Assembly: GCA_020632755.1 (NCBI GenBank)
Contig: JACKEY010000004.1
Span: forward strand, 620,001 to 684,000
Reading direction: 5' to 3'
Length of the DNA stretch: 64,000 nt
Origin: Alphaproteobacteria bacterium
GTDB taxonomy: Bacteria; Myxococcota_A; UBA796; UBA2385
Shown here: piece after piece, positions 37,428-52,071 of the stretch
Numbering within the stretch: position 1 is the stretch's first letter
Layout: each line of letters opens with the position of its first letter
Program-made: the position numbers and the translations under genes
Notes under the pieces: generated by a model
Databases searched by the model: none
What the model saw: the letters and a program-made list of their open reading frames with translations, nothing else
Told to the model about the DNA's origin: nothing

Positions 37428-38253
37428 GCCCGGCCACCCGCACGAAGGCCTGCCACGCGGCGGCGTCGCGCAGCATCGCGTCGCTGTGCACGCCGCCCGG
37501 GACGACGACCAGGGTGGCGTCGTGGTGGCGCTCGGCCATGGTGCGGGCGTGAGACAGGTCGATCAGCTGGTCGTGATCGCCGTGCAGCAGCAGCACGGGG
37601 CAGGTGACATCGGGCGCGGCGGCGTGGCTGTCGAACCGGTGCTGCAGCAGCGTCCGCACCGGCAGGAAGGGGTAGAGGCCCCGTGCGACGTCGGTCACGC
37701 TGGTGAAGCTGCTCTCGACCACCAGCGCGCGCGGTGGCGTGCCGACCCGGCTGACCTCGGCGGCGAGCAGGGTCGCGACCCCACCGCCCAGGCTGGTGCC
37801 CATGAGTACGATGTCCCGGGCCGGGCGCAGGCCGATGGCGTGCTGCCAGACCGCGCGGGCATCCGCCCGCAGCCCGACCTCGGACGGGGTGCCGGTGCTG
37901 CCGGGGTAGCCCCGGTAGTTGACGTGCAGCATGCCCACGCCTGCGTCCTGGAGCAGTCGCAGGTGGGTGGGCACGCCGGCGACGGTGCTGCCGTTGCCGT
38001 TGAAGTAGACGACCAGCGGCTGGTCGGCGCGGCCGGGCAGGACCCAGCCGTAGAGCGACTCCCCGTCTTCGGTGTCGATGGCCAGCGGCGTCGCGCCCAC
38101 CCGCGCGGCCTCGGCGTCCAGCACGTCCACCGCCACGTCGGGGGCGGGGAAGACGAGCATGCGCTGGAAGGCGGCGAGCATCAGGGAGAGGGACAGCCAG
38201 CCGAAGAGGAGGAGGAGGGGCAGGGCGACAAGGCCCTTCTTGGCGAGGGACAC
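37408..38253 (-). CDS. Membrane-anchored alpha/beta hydrolase
   Basis: 281 residues of the BEM46/ABHD13-like type. One N-terminal membrane helix (about 8-30) is followed by an alpha/beta hydrolase fold. It has VYFNGNGS (oxyanion region), the nucleophile Ser in GTSLGGG, Asp in HGDHDQLID, and His in VPGGVHSD. It probably acts on an ester or lipid at the membrane; the substrate is unknown. Start is GTG at 38253, one base away from the stop of the upstream lipoprotein gene (38255), so the two are likely co-transcribed. It converges on the metallophosphoesterase gene with a 20-base overlap. Confidence 0.88.
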   Translation of the reverse strand: MSLAKKGLVALPLLLLFGWLSLSLMLAAFQRMLVFPAPDVAVDVLDAEAARVGATPLAIDTEDGESLYGWVLPGRADQPLVVYFNGNGSTVAGVPTHLRLLQDAGVGMLHVNYRGYPGSTGTPSEVGLRADARAVWQHAIGLRPARDIVLMGTSLGGGVATLLAAEVSRVGTPPRALVVESSFTSVTDVARGLYPFLPVRTLLQHRFDSHAAAPDVTCPVLLLHGDHDQLIDLSHARTMAERHHDATLVVVPGGVHSDAMLRDAAAWQAFVRVAGLRPASG

Positions 38254-38254
38254 G

Positions 38255-38668
38255 TCAGCGTGACAGCTCGCCGACGCCGACCACGGGGCCGATGGCGTCG
38301 GGGAGCCACAGCTCGCAGCCGCCCTCGAGCTCGTCGCCGTCGCGAACGCCCTCGAAGACCAGCTCGAGCTCGCCGTCCGGCGAGGTGAAGGAGAAGCCCA
38401 GCAGGGCCGACTCGCCGGCGCGTTCCGCGACGACGTCCGCGGGGAACATGCCCTGCGACAGGAAGGTCACCGCGCCTTCGCCCGACAGCTCCCGCGACAG
38501 CAGGCCCCGCAGGTCGGCCTCCAGCCAGGCTTCGGTGCCGTACTCGCCATCCGTCAGCTGACAGGTACCTTCCCAGTGACCGCGGAGGGCCCCGGGACCG
38601 CAGCCGCCGAGCGAGGCGGCGCCGAGCCCGGCGAAGGCGAGCGAGAGGGCGATCCGGTGACGTGTCAT
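38255..38668 (-). CDS. Small hypothetical lipoprotein
   Basis: 137 residues with a clear lipoprotein signal: RHR, hydrophobic core, then SLGGC. The mature domain (about 110 residues) is beta-rich and begins GHWEGTCQL, reminiscent of small calycin-like barrels, but no family is recognised. ATG 38668 is preceded by TACCGT exactly 6 bases upstream and has no Shine-Dalgarno, so the transcript may be leaderless. It shares a 94-base divergent control region with carB and is followed immediately by the hydrolase. Confidence 0.75.
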   Translation of the reverse strand: MTRHRIALSLAFAGLGAASLGGCGPGALRGHWEGTCQLTDGEYGTEAWLEADLRGLLSRELSGEGAVTFLSQGMFPADVVAERAGESALLGFSFTSPDGELELVFEGVRDGDELEGGCELWLPDAIGPVVGVGELSR

Positions 38669-38674
38669 GCAGGC

Positions 38675-38680
38675 ACGGTA
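38675..38680 (-). promoter_or_regulatory. Minus-10 of a predicted leaderless lipoprotein transcript
   Basis: On the minus strand TACCGT is followed by GCCTGC (6 bases) and the ATG at 38668. This is the same geometry as at 27353, 55345, 57634 and 58297. No ribosome binding site is present. Confidence 0.5.
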
Positions 38681-38762
38681 TCCCTCCCCGCTTCGCGCCG
38701 GGGGACGTTAGACGGGCGACCTTTGTCCGCCCCCCGGCGGCAGCCCTTCCCCCGGAGTCCCG

Positions 38763-42020
<3,258 letters not shown>

Positions 42021-42638
42021 GTGGCAGCGGGGACCCTCTTCGTCGGGGATGTGCACGGCTGCAGCGTCGAGCTCGCGGAGCTGCTGCACCGGGCCGACGC
42101 CGCGCGGGTCGTCCTGCTCGGTGACCTGTTCACGAAGGGCCCCGATCCGATGGGGGTCTGGGCGCTGATCCAGGCCCATCGCTGCGAGGCGGTCCTGGGC
42201 AACCACGACGCCGCCGTGCTGTCGCGGGTCGGCACTGCCCAGGCGCTCGACCTGCCCGACGACTGCATCGCGTGGCTGCGCGCACGGCCCCTGTTCATCG
42301 AAGGCGAGGGCCCCAAGGGCCCCTGGTTGGCGGTCCACGCGGGCGTGCACCCCAAGAAGGGCCGCTCCGCCACCCGCCGCGCCCAGGCGCTCAACCTGCG
42401 GCGATGGCCCGACGACCGCGATCCGGACAACGCCTTCTGGTGGGAGCGACACAAGGGGCCGCCCCTCGTGATCTATGGCCACGACGCGATGCGGGGCCTG
42501 GTCGACCGACGGCCGCACAGCCTGGGGCTGGACACGGGCTGCGTCTATGGCGGTCGGCTCACGGCCTTCCTCCTCGAGCAAGACCGCCTGCTCCAGGCCA
42601 CCGCGCGCCGGGTCTACAAGCCGGTCGGCCGGCGCTGA
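42021..42638 (+). CDS. ApaH/PrpE-like serine/threonine or dinucleotide phosphatase
   Basis: 205 residues of the PPP metallophosphatase superfamily: GDVHG, GDLFTKGP, GNHD, VHAGVHP, IYGHD and the terminal LGLDTGCVYGG. The compact size and LDTGxxYGGxLTA ending match bis(5'-nucleosyl)-tetraphosphatase/PrpE-like proteins, but the substrate (Ap4A, phosphoprotein or capped RNA) cannot be decided. GTG start lies directly after the carB stop with no gap, so expression should depend on carB. The coupling to pyrimidine synthesis may be only positional. Confidence 0.88.
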   Translation: MAAGTLFVGDVHGCSVELAELLHRADAARVVLLGDLFTKGPDPMGVWALIQAHRCEAVLGNHDAAVLSRVGTAQALDLPDDCIAWLRARPLFIEGEGPKGPWLAVHAGVHPKKGRSATRRAQALNLRRWPDDRDPDNAFWWERHKGPPLVIYGHDAMRGLVDRRPHSLGLDTGCVYGGRLTAFLLEQDRLLQATARRVYKPVGRR

Positions 42639-42648
42639 GCGAGGTCGC

Positions 42649-45252
<2,604 letters not shown>

Positions 45253-45308
45253 CGCCGCCGCATCCTATCGGTCGCGGGGGGCAGCCGCCGGGTCGACGCC
45301 GAGACGAA

Positions 45309-45342
45309 GACGGCGCCCCCGGGACATCCCGGCGGCGCCGTC
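45309..45342 (-). terminator. Strong hairpin terminator
   Basis: GACGGCGCC (45309-45317) pairs perfectly with GGCGCCGTC (45334-45342). An inner 6-bp stem, CCGGGA with TCCCGG, closes on a 2-base loop. On the minus strand TTCGTCT follows, a weak T-rich tail. It lies 3' of the secreted-protein gene at 45377 and before the histidine kinase promoter. Confidence 0.7.
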
Positions 45343-45348
45343 TGGAGT

Positions 45349-45370
45349 CGGGTCGGTCAGGACCGACCCG
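45349..45370 (-). terminator. Second hairpin, upstream half of a tandem terminator
   Basis: CGGGTCGGTC (45349-45358) pairs perfectly with GACCGACCCG (45361-45370) over a 2-base spacer. It begins 7 bases after the stop of the gene at 45377. Together with 45309-45342 it forms a tandem structure. Confidence 0.6.
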
Positions 45371-45376
45371 GCCGGA

Positions 45377-46045
45377 TCACTTGGCGAGACCGCTGATGAC
45401 GGTGATGTTCTCGTTCAGGGTGCCGACCAGCGACTCGATCCGCTTGGGGGTCTGGGTGATGGCCTTCACGTTGTTGGTGATGGCCTTGACCTTCTTGGGG
45501 ATCTCCATCGGGTTGGCGGCGGCCTGCTGGGCCAGACCGGCGGGGTCCAGACCGGCGGCGGCGGCGGCCACTTCCTGGGCCTTGGGCACCAGCTCGGTGG
45601 CGCGCTTCACGCTGTCGACGTGCAGCTGGATGAACTTGTTGCCGGCCTCGACAGCGGTCTTGACGTTGTCGGGAGCGGCGTCGCCGACGCTCAGCTTGGG
45701 CTTGCCGCCATCGATGGCCACGGTCAGGCTGTCGCCAGCCTTCGCCATCAGGTCGTCCAGCGCGGTCTGCAGGGGGGCGTCCTGGGCCACACCGAGGGCG
45801 GTGGTGAACTCGCCGCGGGCGGTGCCGAGGTTGGTCTCGATGTCGTTGAGGATGTCGTGGATCTCCTTGGCGGGGCCGAAGACGGCGTCGGCCTCGGCGA
45901 TGTCGACCAGCTCGATCTGGATGAGCGCCGGGGCGTCACCGTCTTCCTTGGCCTTCTTCTCCTTCTTGGCGAAGGCGTCGTTGGCGCCGAAGGTGAAGAC
46001 GACGGCGGAGACCGCGAGCACGGAGGTGAGGGTGCGGAAGCGCAT
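45377..46045 (-). CDS. Secreted helical hypothetical protein
   Basis: 222 residues. A clean signal peptide is cleaved after AFA, followed by KKEKKAKE. The mature part is almost entirely helical and rich in Ala, Asp, Lys and Val (repeated patterns such as VKAITNNVKAIT), with no Cys. It may form a helical bundle or coiled coil in the periplasm. No family is recognised. It has its own promoter region (a 222-base gap upstream) and a strong tandem terminator, which suggests abundant independent expression. Confidence 0.75.
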   Translation of the reverse strand: MRFRTLTSVLAVSAVVFTFGANDAFAKKEKKAKEDGDAPALIQIELVDIAEADAVFGPAKEIHDILNDIETNLGTARGEFTTALGVAQDAPLQTALDDLMAKAGDSLTVAIDGGKPKLSVGDAAPDNVKTAVEAGNKFIQLHVDSVKRATELVPKAQEVAAAAAGLDPAGLAQQAAANPMEIPKKVKAITNNVKAITQTPKRIESLVGTLNENITVISGLAK

Positions 46046-46102
46046 GGTGTGGACCTCTGGGTGTTGGCCGACGAAGCGCCGACCGGGGACTTGGGGGGGG
46101 TG

Positions 46103-46147
46103 GGTCGCGAGCGACCATGGGAACGACCGCCGCCGTATACCGCGGCG
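46103..46147 (-). promoter_or_regulatory. Palindromes and minus-10-like element before the secreted protein
   Basis: GGTCGC-GA-GCGACC at 46103-46116 is a 14-base palindrome. Upstream of it, TATACG (minus strand) sits inside CCGCCGC...GCGGCGG arms (about 46129-46147). TATACG could be the minus-10 of the gene at 46045, with the palindrome in its leader. No further motif stands out in the rest of this 222-base gap. Confidence 0.35.
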
Positions 46148-46267
46148 GAGGGGCGGTTGCGAGCGGTCATGGCCCGTTGGGCAAGGTCCCGCAACTGTCG
46201 CGCGTCCTACACGTGGGCTCGGCGACCTGTTCCCGCAACCCTGAAGATCTCGTCGGAACGCAGGTCG

Positions 46268-48577
46268 TCAGTCCAGGACGCGGGCCAGGACGACGCTGAT
46301 GTTGTCACCTCCGCCGCCCGCGTTCGCCAGATCGGTCAGGCGGCGCGCGGCCCGGTTCATGTCGTCGGAGGCGTCCGCGACGGTGCGTGCGAGCAGCGCC
46401 GGCATGGTCACGGGATCGCCCGAGGCGAAGTCGGTCAGGCCATCGCTGCACAGCAGCAGGGTCTCGCCGGGCAGCATCGTGATCTGGTGGAGCTGCGGCG
46501 GCACCGCCATCGGGCGATCGTCTTCGTCGAAGTGGCCGACGTAGGACGTCAACGCCGCGCCGTCGCCGTCGATCTGGAGCGGGCGACCGGACTGGTGGGC
46601 CTCGAGCTTGTCTCCGCGCAGGTTGCCGTCGCCGGTCAGCAGGGCGGGGCCGCAGGCGGTGAGCAGGTAGGCGCGGCTGTCCCCGAGGGAGGCCAGCCAG
46701 GCCTGGCCGTCCCGCAGGACGGCGGCCACGGCGGTCGTGCCCATCGGCACGTGGTGGCGGAGGTCGCCTCCGGCCAGGCGGAGGGCGTGCTCGCAGACCG
46801 AGTCGTTCGCGTCCTGGAGCGCCTGGCGGAGGAAGGCGTCGATGCGGTCGCCGTCGGCGTCGGACAGCAGGTCGGCCTCGTCCTCCCAGCGGGAGGCGAC
46901 GGCCTGCACCAGCAGGGCGGAGGCCAGGTTCCCCGAGCCAGCCGAGGAGATCGAGATGCCGTCGGCCACGAGCACGATGCTCACCGCGCCGTGCTGGTGG
47001 AAGAACACGGCGTCCTGGTTGGTCTGGCCGAGCCGCGACTTGACCGCGCCGATGTGCGTGTCGTGGCCCAGCTCGACGCGGCAGGCGCGGCGGAGCGGGG
47101 CACCCTCGCGCACGCGGGACACGGCGTGGGCCTGCTCGAGGGCCTGCCACAGCGCGAGCCCGTCGGTCAGGCCGTGATCCGGCCGCGCACCGAGGGCCCG
47201 CACCATCACGGCGATCCAGTCCGGCGACAGCCGGGGGACCAGGCCGCGCAGGTGCGCGACCAGCGCCGTGTCGTCGAGCTCGTGGGGGGAGGGGACCCGC
47301 CCGATCAGCAGCTCTGCGACCGTGCGCATCGCCAACCGGACGTCGTCGTCCGGGGCGCCGGGTTCCGCCGGGCCCAGATCGACCCGCCACTCCGCGCGAT
47401 GCAGGCGTGCGCCGCGCACCCCTCCGCAGCGGCCTGCCGCATGGCGCCGCGCCAGGGCCCGCGCCAGGCTGATCGCCACGGGGAAGGCGTCCCGGTCGGC
47501 CACCCGGCCCGCGTCCCGCAGCAGCGGTGTCGGGTGCAGCGACGGCATCTCCATCGTCGTGTCCGCGCTGCGGCCGCGCACCCAGTGCAGCGCCTCGGAC
47601 CAGCGTCCGTCGCTCGGCGCGCGCACCTCGGCCGGCTGGTCGCCCAGTGGCTCGATGCGCTCCATCAGCTCGGCCATGCCGCCGTATTCCTCGACCAGCG
47701 TCTCGGCGGTGTCGAGGGCCTCGACATCGTGCAGCGACGCGGCCAGGAGCTCCATGAGCAGCGTCGCCCGACGGCGGCCTGGCAGGGTCGCCAGGAGCTC
47801 GGTCAGCTGTGCGTCCTGGGCGTTGAGGCGGGCGTGGTGCAGGAGCGGCGGCGCGACGAGGTCCGGCCGGGACACGGCGAGCGCCCGGGTCAGCTCGCGA
47901 TGGCCCGACGACACCAGCCGGTCCAGGCCCGGTCCGTGGCGGTTGTCGATGAGCTCGGTGCACCGCAGCAGGAAGGACGCCGCGTCGGGGCGACCCTGGT
48001 CGATGCAGGCGGCCAGGGCCTGGGAGAGGGCGTCACCGGACAGGGAGGACACCACGTCGAAGCGAGCGCGTGCCGGCGAGGAGACCAGCCAGTCGGGCGT
48101 GTCGGCGGCGTCCGCGGGCCAGCCGGCGACCGGCGGCCGGGCGACGACCGTCTCGCCGACCAGCTCGCAGTCGCTGCGCCGCGCGGCGGCTTCGACAGCG
48201 GACTGCCACCAGCCCATCGTGCGACCGGGCGGCAGCAGGCCCCGGCTGACCAGCCACGTCGCCGCAGTCTCGCGATCGACGGGCTGCCCGAGCTCCTCGG
48301 ACAGGTGGTGGGCGGTGCTGCCGGGATCGTCCTGGGCCAGCGTGGTCGCGTCTTCGGGTCGGAGCACCGACAGGGCGAACAGCCCCCCGGGCACGGCGAG
48401 GCGCCAGCCATCGCCGAGCTCTTCGGCTCCGAGGAAGGCCTCCGACCGGTCCAGCCGCTCGGACAGCTGCACCCACACGCCGTGCACCTCGACCGAGTCG
48501 ACGACAGCGCCCCCGCGTGCAGGGTGGATGATGACGTCGCCGGGGCGGAGCTTGGCGGGATCCCGGAGGGGCAGCAT
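46268..48577 (-). CDS. Atypical PP2C-type protein phosphatase with long N-terminal region
   Basis: 769 residues. The last 260 or so form a PP2C domain: SRLGQTNQDA, LVADGIS, MGTTAVAAV, GDSRAYLL, CSDGLTD and GGGDNISVV. These keep the metal-binding Asp residues. The usual GMGGH after the first DG is replaced by ISISSAGSGN. The first 500 residues are unrecognised. The N-terminus (KLRPGDVIIHPARGGAVV) looks like a CarD-like SH3 barrel, and the middle is Leu/Arg/Ala-rich and helical. A substrate among kinase-phosphorylated proteins is likely; the window has one Ser/Thr kinase but not adjacent. I chose ATG 48577 because a GTG at 48676 would put the divergent promoter inside the gene. Confidence 0.82.
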   Translation of the reverse strand: MLPLRDPAKLRPGDVIIHPARGGAVVDSVEVHGVWVQLSERLDRSEAFLGAEELGDGWRLAVPGGLFALSVLRPEDATTLAQDDPGSTAHHLSEELGQPVDRETAATWLVSRGLLPPGRTMGWWQSAVEAAARRSDCELVGETVVARPPVAGWPADAADTPDWLVSSPARARFDVVSSLSGDALSQALAACIDQGRPDAASFLLRCTELIDNRHGPGLDRLVSSGHRELTRALAVSRPDLVAPPLLHHARLNAQDAQLTELLATLPGRRRATLLMELLAASLHDVEALDTAETLVEEYGGMAELMERIEPLGDQPAEVRAPSDGRWSEALHWVRGRSADTTMEMPSLHPTPLLRDAGRVADRDAFPVAISLARALARRHAAGRCGGVRGARLHRAEWRVDLGPAEPGAPDDDVRLAMRTVAELLIGRVPSPHELDDTALVAHLRGLVPRLSPDWIAVMVRALGARPDHGLTDGLALWQALEQAHAVSRVREGAPLRRACRVELGHDTHIGAVKSRLGQTNQDAVFFHQHGAVSIVLVADGISISSAGSGNLASALLVQAVASRWEDEADLLSDADGDRIDAFLRQALQDANDSVCEHALRLAGGDLRHHVPMGTTAVAAVLRDGQAWLASLGDSRAYLLTACGPALLTGDGNLRGDKLEAHQSGRPLQIDGDGAALTSYVGHFDEDDRPMAVPPQLHQITMLPGETLLLCSDGLTDFASGDPVTMPALLARTVADASDDMNRAARRLTDLANAGGGGDNISVVLARVLD

Positions 48578-48668
48578 CGACAGCTCGGGCAAGGGAGGAG
48601 GGGGCGAGCGAGCGCTCCGGAGCCGGGGTCCGGAGAGCCCGTCGGACACCGTCCGCACCACGGCGGGG

Positions 48669-48674
48669 TATAGC
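48669..48674. promoter_or_regulatory. Divergent promoter core
   Basis: TATAGC on the plus strand lies 30 bases before ATG 48705, which has GGAGG at a suitable distance. The overlapping GCTATACC serves as a candidate minus-10 for the phosphatase gene on the minus strand. It lies in a 127-base divergent gap. Confidence 0.4.
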
Positions 48675-48704
48675 ACGGCTCCTGCACTCCCCGGAGGTCG
48701 AGCG

Positions 48705-50000
48705 ATGGCTCGCTCCCGCTCCTACGAGATCCGCTGTCCCATCCACGGCGCGGTCCGTGTGACGCTCGAAGAGCGCAGGGTGATCGACCACCCCTTCGTG
48801 CAGCGCCTGCGGGGCATCCGCCAGCTGGGCTTCTCCCACCTGCCCTTCCCAGGCGCCACCCACAGCCGCTACGCCCACTCGGTCGGCGCCTTCCACCTGG
48901 CGGGCAAGGCCTTCGACGCCTGCTTTCGCGAACACGTCTTCTCGTCGGACGCGCGGCGCGAGGCCCTGCGGGCCACCGTCAAGCTGGCCGCCCTCTGCCA
49001 CGACCTGGGCCATGCCCCCTTCTCGCACGCCGCCGAGTTCGCGATGCCGCCCCTCCCGGCCCTGGGCATCGACGTCTACGCGCCCGCTGCGGTCGCCCGG
49101 CGAGGCAACGGCATCGCCTCGCACGAGGACTACACCGTCGCGATCCTCACCCGGTCCTCGCTCGCCGGGCTCATCCGCGACAACTTCCCCTGCGAGCCCC
49201 ACCACATCGCGGCCCTGTCCAGCCCGGACGTCGTGTGCGACGACGACTTCTTCGTCGACCAGGGCATGGACTACCGCGGCCTGCTCTCGCAGCTCATCAG
49301 CAGCCAGCTCGACGTCGATCGCATGGACTACCTGGTCCGCGACTCGCTGTTCACGGGCGCCCGCTACGGCGAGATCGACACCGACTGGCTGATCAGCCAC
49401 CTCTCCTGGCACGTCGACAGCGGCGGGAGGGTCTGCCTGGCGCTCGACCGACGGGCGATCTACGCCTTCGACGACTTCCTCATCGCACGCTTCCACATGT
49501 TCCTGATGGTGTACTTCCACCAGAAGTCCATCGCCTACGAGAAGCTGCTCGAGCGCTACATGAACGCGCCCGACTGCGACTACCGGCTGCCCGCCGACAT
49601 CGACGCCTACCTGCACTGCGACGACGCCGAGCTGCTGTCCCACCTGCGGGGCAGCGACAGCGAGTGGGCCCGTCGCATCGTCGAGCAGCGGCCCTACAAG
49701 ATGGTGGTCGAGGCCCACGGGCGCGCCGACGAGGTCGATCTGTCGGCCCAGCGCGAGAAGCTCGTCGCCGCCGGCATCGACGTGAGCGAAGCCGGCACCC
49801 GCGGCCAGCTGTCCCGGGGCCCCAAGCAGGGGTCGCCACCGATCTACGTCCTCGATCGCCCCCGCGGCCTGCCCGAGCGCGTCATCCCGCTCAAGGACGC
49901 CACCCGCGTCTTCGATCGGTACCAGGACGAACACTTCATCCAGCGCCTCTACGTGCCCCGCGAGCGCTGGGAAGAAGCCGGGGCGGTCCTGAGCCGATGA
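48705..50000 (+). CDS. HD-domain phosphohydrolase (dGTPase/SAMHD1-like)
   Basis: 431 residues. The fold is the dNTP triphosphohydrolase-like HD superfamily. The first metal His is in SRYAHSVG, the HD pair is in CHDLGHAPFSH, and the last Asp is in DVDRMDYL. A C-terminal region ends in FDRYQDEHFIQRLYVP. The opening RCPIHGAVRVTLEERRVIDHPFVQRLR is typical of the YdhJ-like subgroup, whose substrate is usually unproven; nucleotide hydrolysis is likely. The ATG at 48705 follows GGAGG (48692-48696) at an 8-base spacing. The stop overlaps the NDH-2 start (ATGA). Confidence 0.9.
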   Translation: MARSRSYEIRCPIHGAVRVTLEERRVIDHPFVQRLRGIRQLGFSHLPFPGATHSRYAHSVGAFHLAGKAFDACFREHVFSSDARREALRATVKLAALCHDLGHAPFSHAAEFAMPPLPALGIDVYAPAAVARRGNGIASHEDYTVAILTRSSLAGLIRDNFPCEPHHIAALSSPDVVCDDDFFVDQGMDYRGLLSQLISSQLDVDRMDYLVRDSLFTGARYGEIDTDWLISHLSWHVDSGGRVCLALDRRAIYAFDDFLIARFHMFLMVYFHQKSIAYEKLLERYMNAPDCDYRLPADIDAYLHCDDAELLSHLRGSDSEWARRIVEQRPYKMVVEAHGRADEVDLSAQREKLVAAGIDVSEAGTRGQLSRGPKQGSPPIYVLDRPRGLPERVIPLKDATRVFDRYQDEHFIQRLYVPRERWEEAGAVLSR

Positions 50001-51370
50001 GCGGCGACCCCGACGGCGGCTCCCGACCACGACCCCGGGTGGTGATCGTCGGCGGCGGCTTCGGTGGCATCGCAGCGGCCCGCGCGCTGGCCCGGGCCCC
50101 CGTCGACGTGGTGCTGGTCGACAAGCGAAACCACCACCTGTTCCAGCCGCTGCTGTACCAGGTGGCGACGGCGGCCCTGTCGCCCGGTGACGTGGCCGAG
50201 CCGATCCGCGGCATGCTGGCCGGGCAGCGCAACGTCGAGGTCCTGCTGGCCCGGGCCACGGCCGTCGAGCCCGGTCCCCGCGTCCTGCGCACCACCGCCC
50301 GCGACATCCCCTACGACCACCTGATCCTGGCCGCGGGGGCCACCCACTCCTACTTCGGGCACGACGAGTGGGCGGCCAACGCGCCGGGGCTCAAGACCCT
50401 CGACGACGCCCTCGAGATCCGCCAGCGGATCCTCCTGGCCTTCGAGCGGGCCGAGTGGACCGACGACCCCGACGAGCGCCGCCGCCTGCTGAGCTTCGTC
50501 GTCATCGGCGCCGGCCCGACCGGCGTCGAGCTGGCGGGCGCCGTCGCCGAGATCGCCACCCGGACGTTGGAGCGGGACTTCCGCCGCATCGACCCCCGCA
50601 CCGCCCGCGTGACCCTGGTCGAAGGCGCAGACGCCGTCCTGCGCGTGTACCCCGACCCGCTGCCCGCGCGGGCCGCCCGCCAGCTCGAGGGGCTCGGCGT
50701 GCAGCTGCGCCTGGGCCGACAGGTCGTGGCCGTCGACGAAGACGGCGTGGTGCTGGGCGGAGGCGACGGACCCGACGAGCGCATCGAAGCCCGGACGGTG
50801 TTGTGGGGGGCCGGCGTCGCGGGTGCGCCCGTGGCGGGCACCGTCGGTGTGCCCCTGGACCGTGCGGGGCGCGTGATCGTCGGCCCGGACCTGACGGTGC
50901 CCGGCCATCCCGAGCTGCGCGTGATCGGCGATCTCGCGCACTTCGCCCACACCCCGGACGGCCAGCCCCTGCCCGGGGTCGCCCAGGTGGCGCTGCAGAT
51001 GGGCCGTCACGCCGGCCAGGACATCGCCCGCGGCCTGCGCGGCCAGCCCACCCGGTCCTTCCGCTACCGGGACCTGGGCAGCATGGCGACCATCGGGCGC
51101 AGCCGCGCCGTCGCCTGGATCGGGCGGCTCAAGCTGTCCGGCATCGTGGCCTGGTGGCTGTGGCTGTTCGTGCACCTGATGGCGCTGGTCGGCTTCCGCA
51201 ACCGCGTGCTGGTGCTCATCCAGTGGGCATGGTCCTACTGGACCTGGGACCGCAGCAGCCGGCTGATTCGCGGCGAGCGCCACACGCCCACCCTGGTCGA
51301 TCGCGGCGGCGACGAGCTGGTCGAGGATCTCAGCGCGCCCCGGGTCGGGGACCGCGGCGGTCCGGACTGA
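49997..51370 (+). CDS. ndh: Type II NADH dehydrogenase
   Basis: 457 residues. Two dinucleotide folds are visible: GGGFGGIAAARAL for FAD near the N-terminus and IGAGPTGVELAG for NADH at about residue 170. The quinone-side signature VAQVALQMGRHAGQD and GDLAHF are also present. C-terminal hydrophobic helices (about 370-420, with WWLWLFVHLMALVG) attach the enzyme to the inner face of the membrane. It transfers electrons from NADH to quinone without proton pumping. ATG at 49997 overlaps the HD gene stop, implying coupling. Length and motifs are normal. Confidence 0.95.
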   Translation: MSGDPDGGSRPRPRVVIVGGGFGGIAAARALARAPVDVVLVDKRNHHLFQPLLYQVATAALSPGDVAEPIRGMLAGQRNVEVLLARATAVEPGPRVLRTTARDIPYDHLILAAGATHSYFGHDEWAANAPGLKTLDDALEIRQRILLAFERAEWTDDPDERRRLLSFVVIGAGPTGVELAGAVAEIATRTLERDFRRIDPRTARVTLVEGADAVLRVYPDPLPARAARQLEGLGVQLRLGRQVVAVDEDGVVLGGGDGPDERIEARTVLWGAGVAGAPVAGTVGVPLDRAGRVIVGPDLTVPGHPELRVIGDLAHFAHTPDGQPLPGVAQVALQMGRHAGQDIARGLRGQPTRSFRYRDLGSMATIGRSRAVAWIGRLKLSGIVAWWLWLFVHLMALVGFRNRVLVLIQWAWSYWTWDRSSRLIRGERHTPTLVDRGGDELVEDLSAPRVGDRGGPD

Positions 51371-51374
51371 GGCC

Positions 51375-51971
51375 CTAGAACACCTGCTCGACGCTCTTGA
51401 CCTCGGGGATCTCCTCGGTCAGCAGCGCCTCGATGCCCATCTTGAGGGTGGCCGTCGAGCTGGGGCAGGTGCCGCAGGCGCCGATCATGCGCAGCTTGAC
51501 GACACCGTCCTCGAAGCCCTCGAAGGTGCAGTCGCCGCCGTCCTGGGCGATGGCCGGGCGGATCTCCTCGTCCAGCAGCTCGATGATCCGGGCCTCGATC
51601 TCGCCGATGTCGCCCTTCACCTCGTCCCCGACCGCGGCGTCGAAGACCGCCATCTCGCCGGACACCAGGAACTGGCGGATCGCGGTCTTCACGCGGGGCA
51701 CCAGCGACGGCCAGTCGGCGTGGGCGTGCTTGCGCACCGTCACGAAGCGCGGGGCGATGAGCACGAGCTCGACCTGCCCGAGGGCCAGCAGCCGGGCGGC
51801 CAGCGGCGAGTCGCGGCCGGCGACGGCGGCGTCGGCGAATTCGAAGGTGCCGGTCGGCACGAGGGCCTCGGCCACGCGGAACATGATCGCGTCCGGGTTC
51901 GGCGTCGGCACGCTGTCGACGGGGATCTGTTCGAGGGAGGCGGCGTCGCCCTGGAGCTCGGGGGCCTGCAT
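51375..51971 (-). CDS. nfuA: Nfu-type iron-sulfur scaffold protein
   Basis: 198 residues. The N-terminal Nfu-N domain (about 20-105: TPNPDAIMFRV) is followed by a C-terminal NifU-like domain with the FeS-binding CxxC in GACGTCPSS (Cys166 and Cys169). This eukaryote/alphaproteobacterial-like Nfu layout carries Fe-S clusters to apoproteins. The ATG at 51971 is preceded by GGAGG and, further upstream, TACCCT as minus-10. It ends 4 bases from the convergent NDH-2 stop. Confidence 0.92.
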   Translation of the reverse strand: MQAPELQGDAASLEQIPVDSVPTPNPDAIMFRVAEALVPTGTFEFADAAVAGRDSPLAARLLALGQVELVLIAPRFVTVRKHAHADWPSLVPRVKTAIRQFLVSGEMAVFDAAVGDEVKGDIGEIEARIIELLDEEIRPAIAQDGGDCTFEGFEDGVVKLRMIGACGTCPSSTATLKMGIEALLTEEIPEVKSVEQVF

Positions 51972-52071
51972 GGGGCCTCCACAGGTGTGGGGATCAGGAG
52001 GGGAGGGTAACCACGAGGGCCCGTCGGGGAAGGTTCCGCCCCCTGCATCGAACCGTCCCGCAGGCGCTCCC

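Noticed and set aside
48578..48676. N-terminal extension of the PP2C gene from GTG 48676
   Set aside because: The extra 33 residues are low-complexity Pro/Arg/Ser and the extension would cover the divergent promoter. It cannot be fully excluded.
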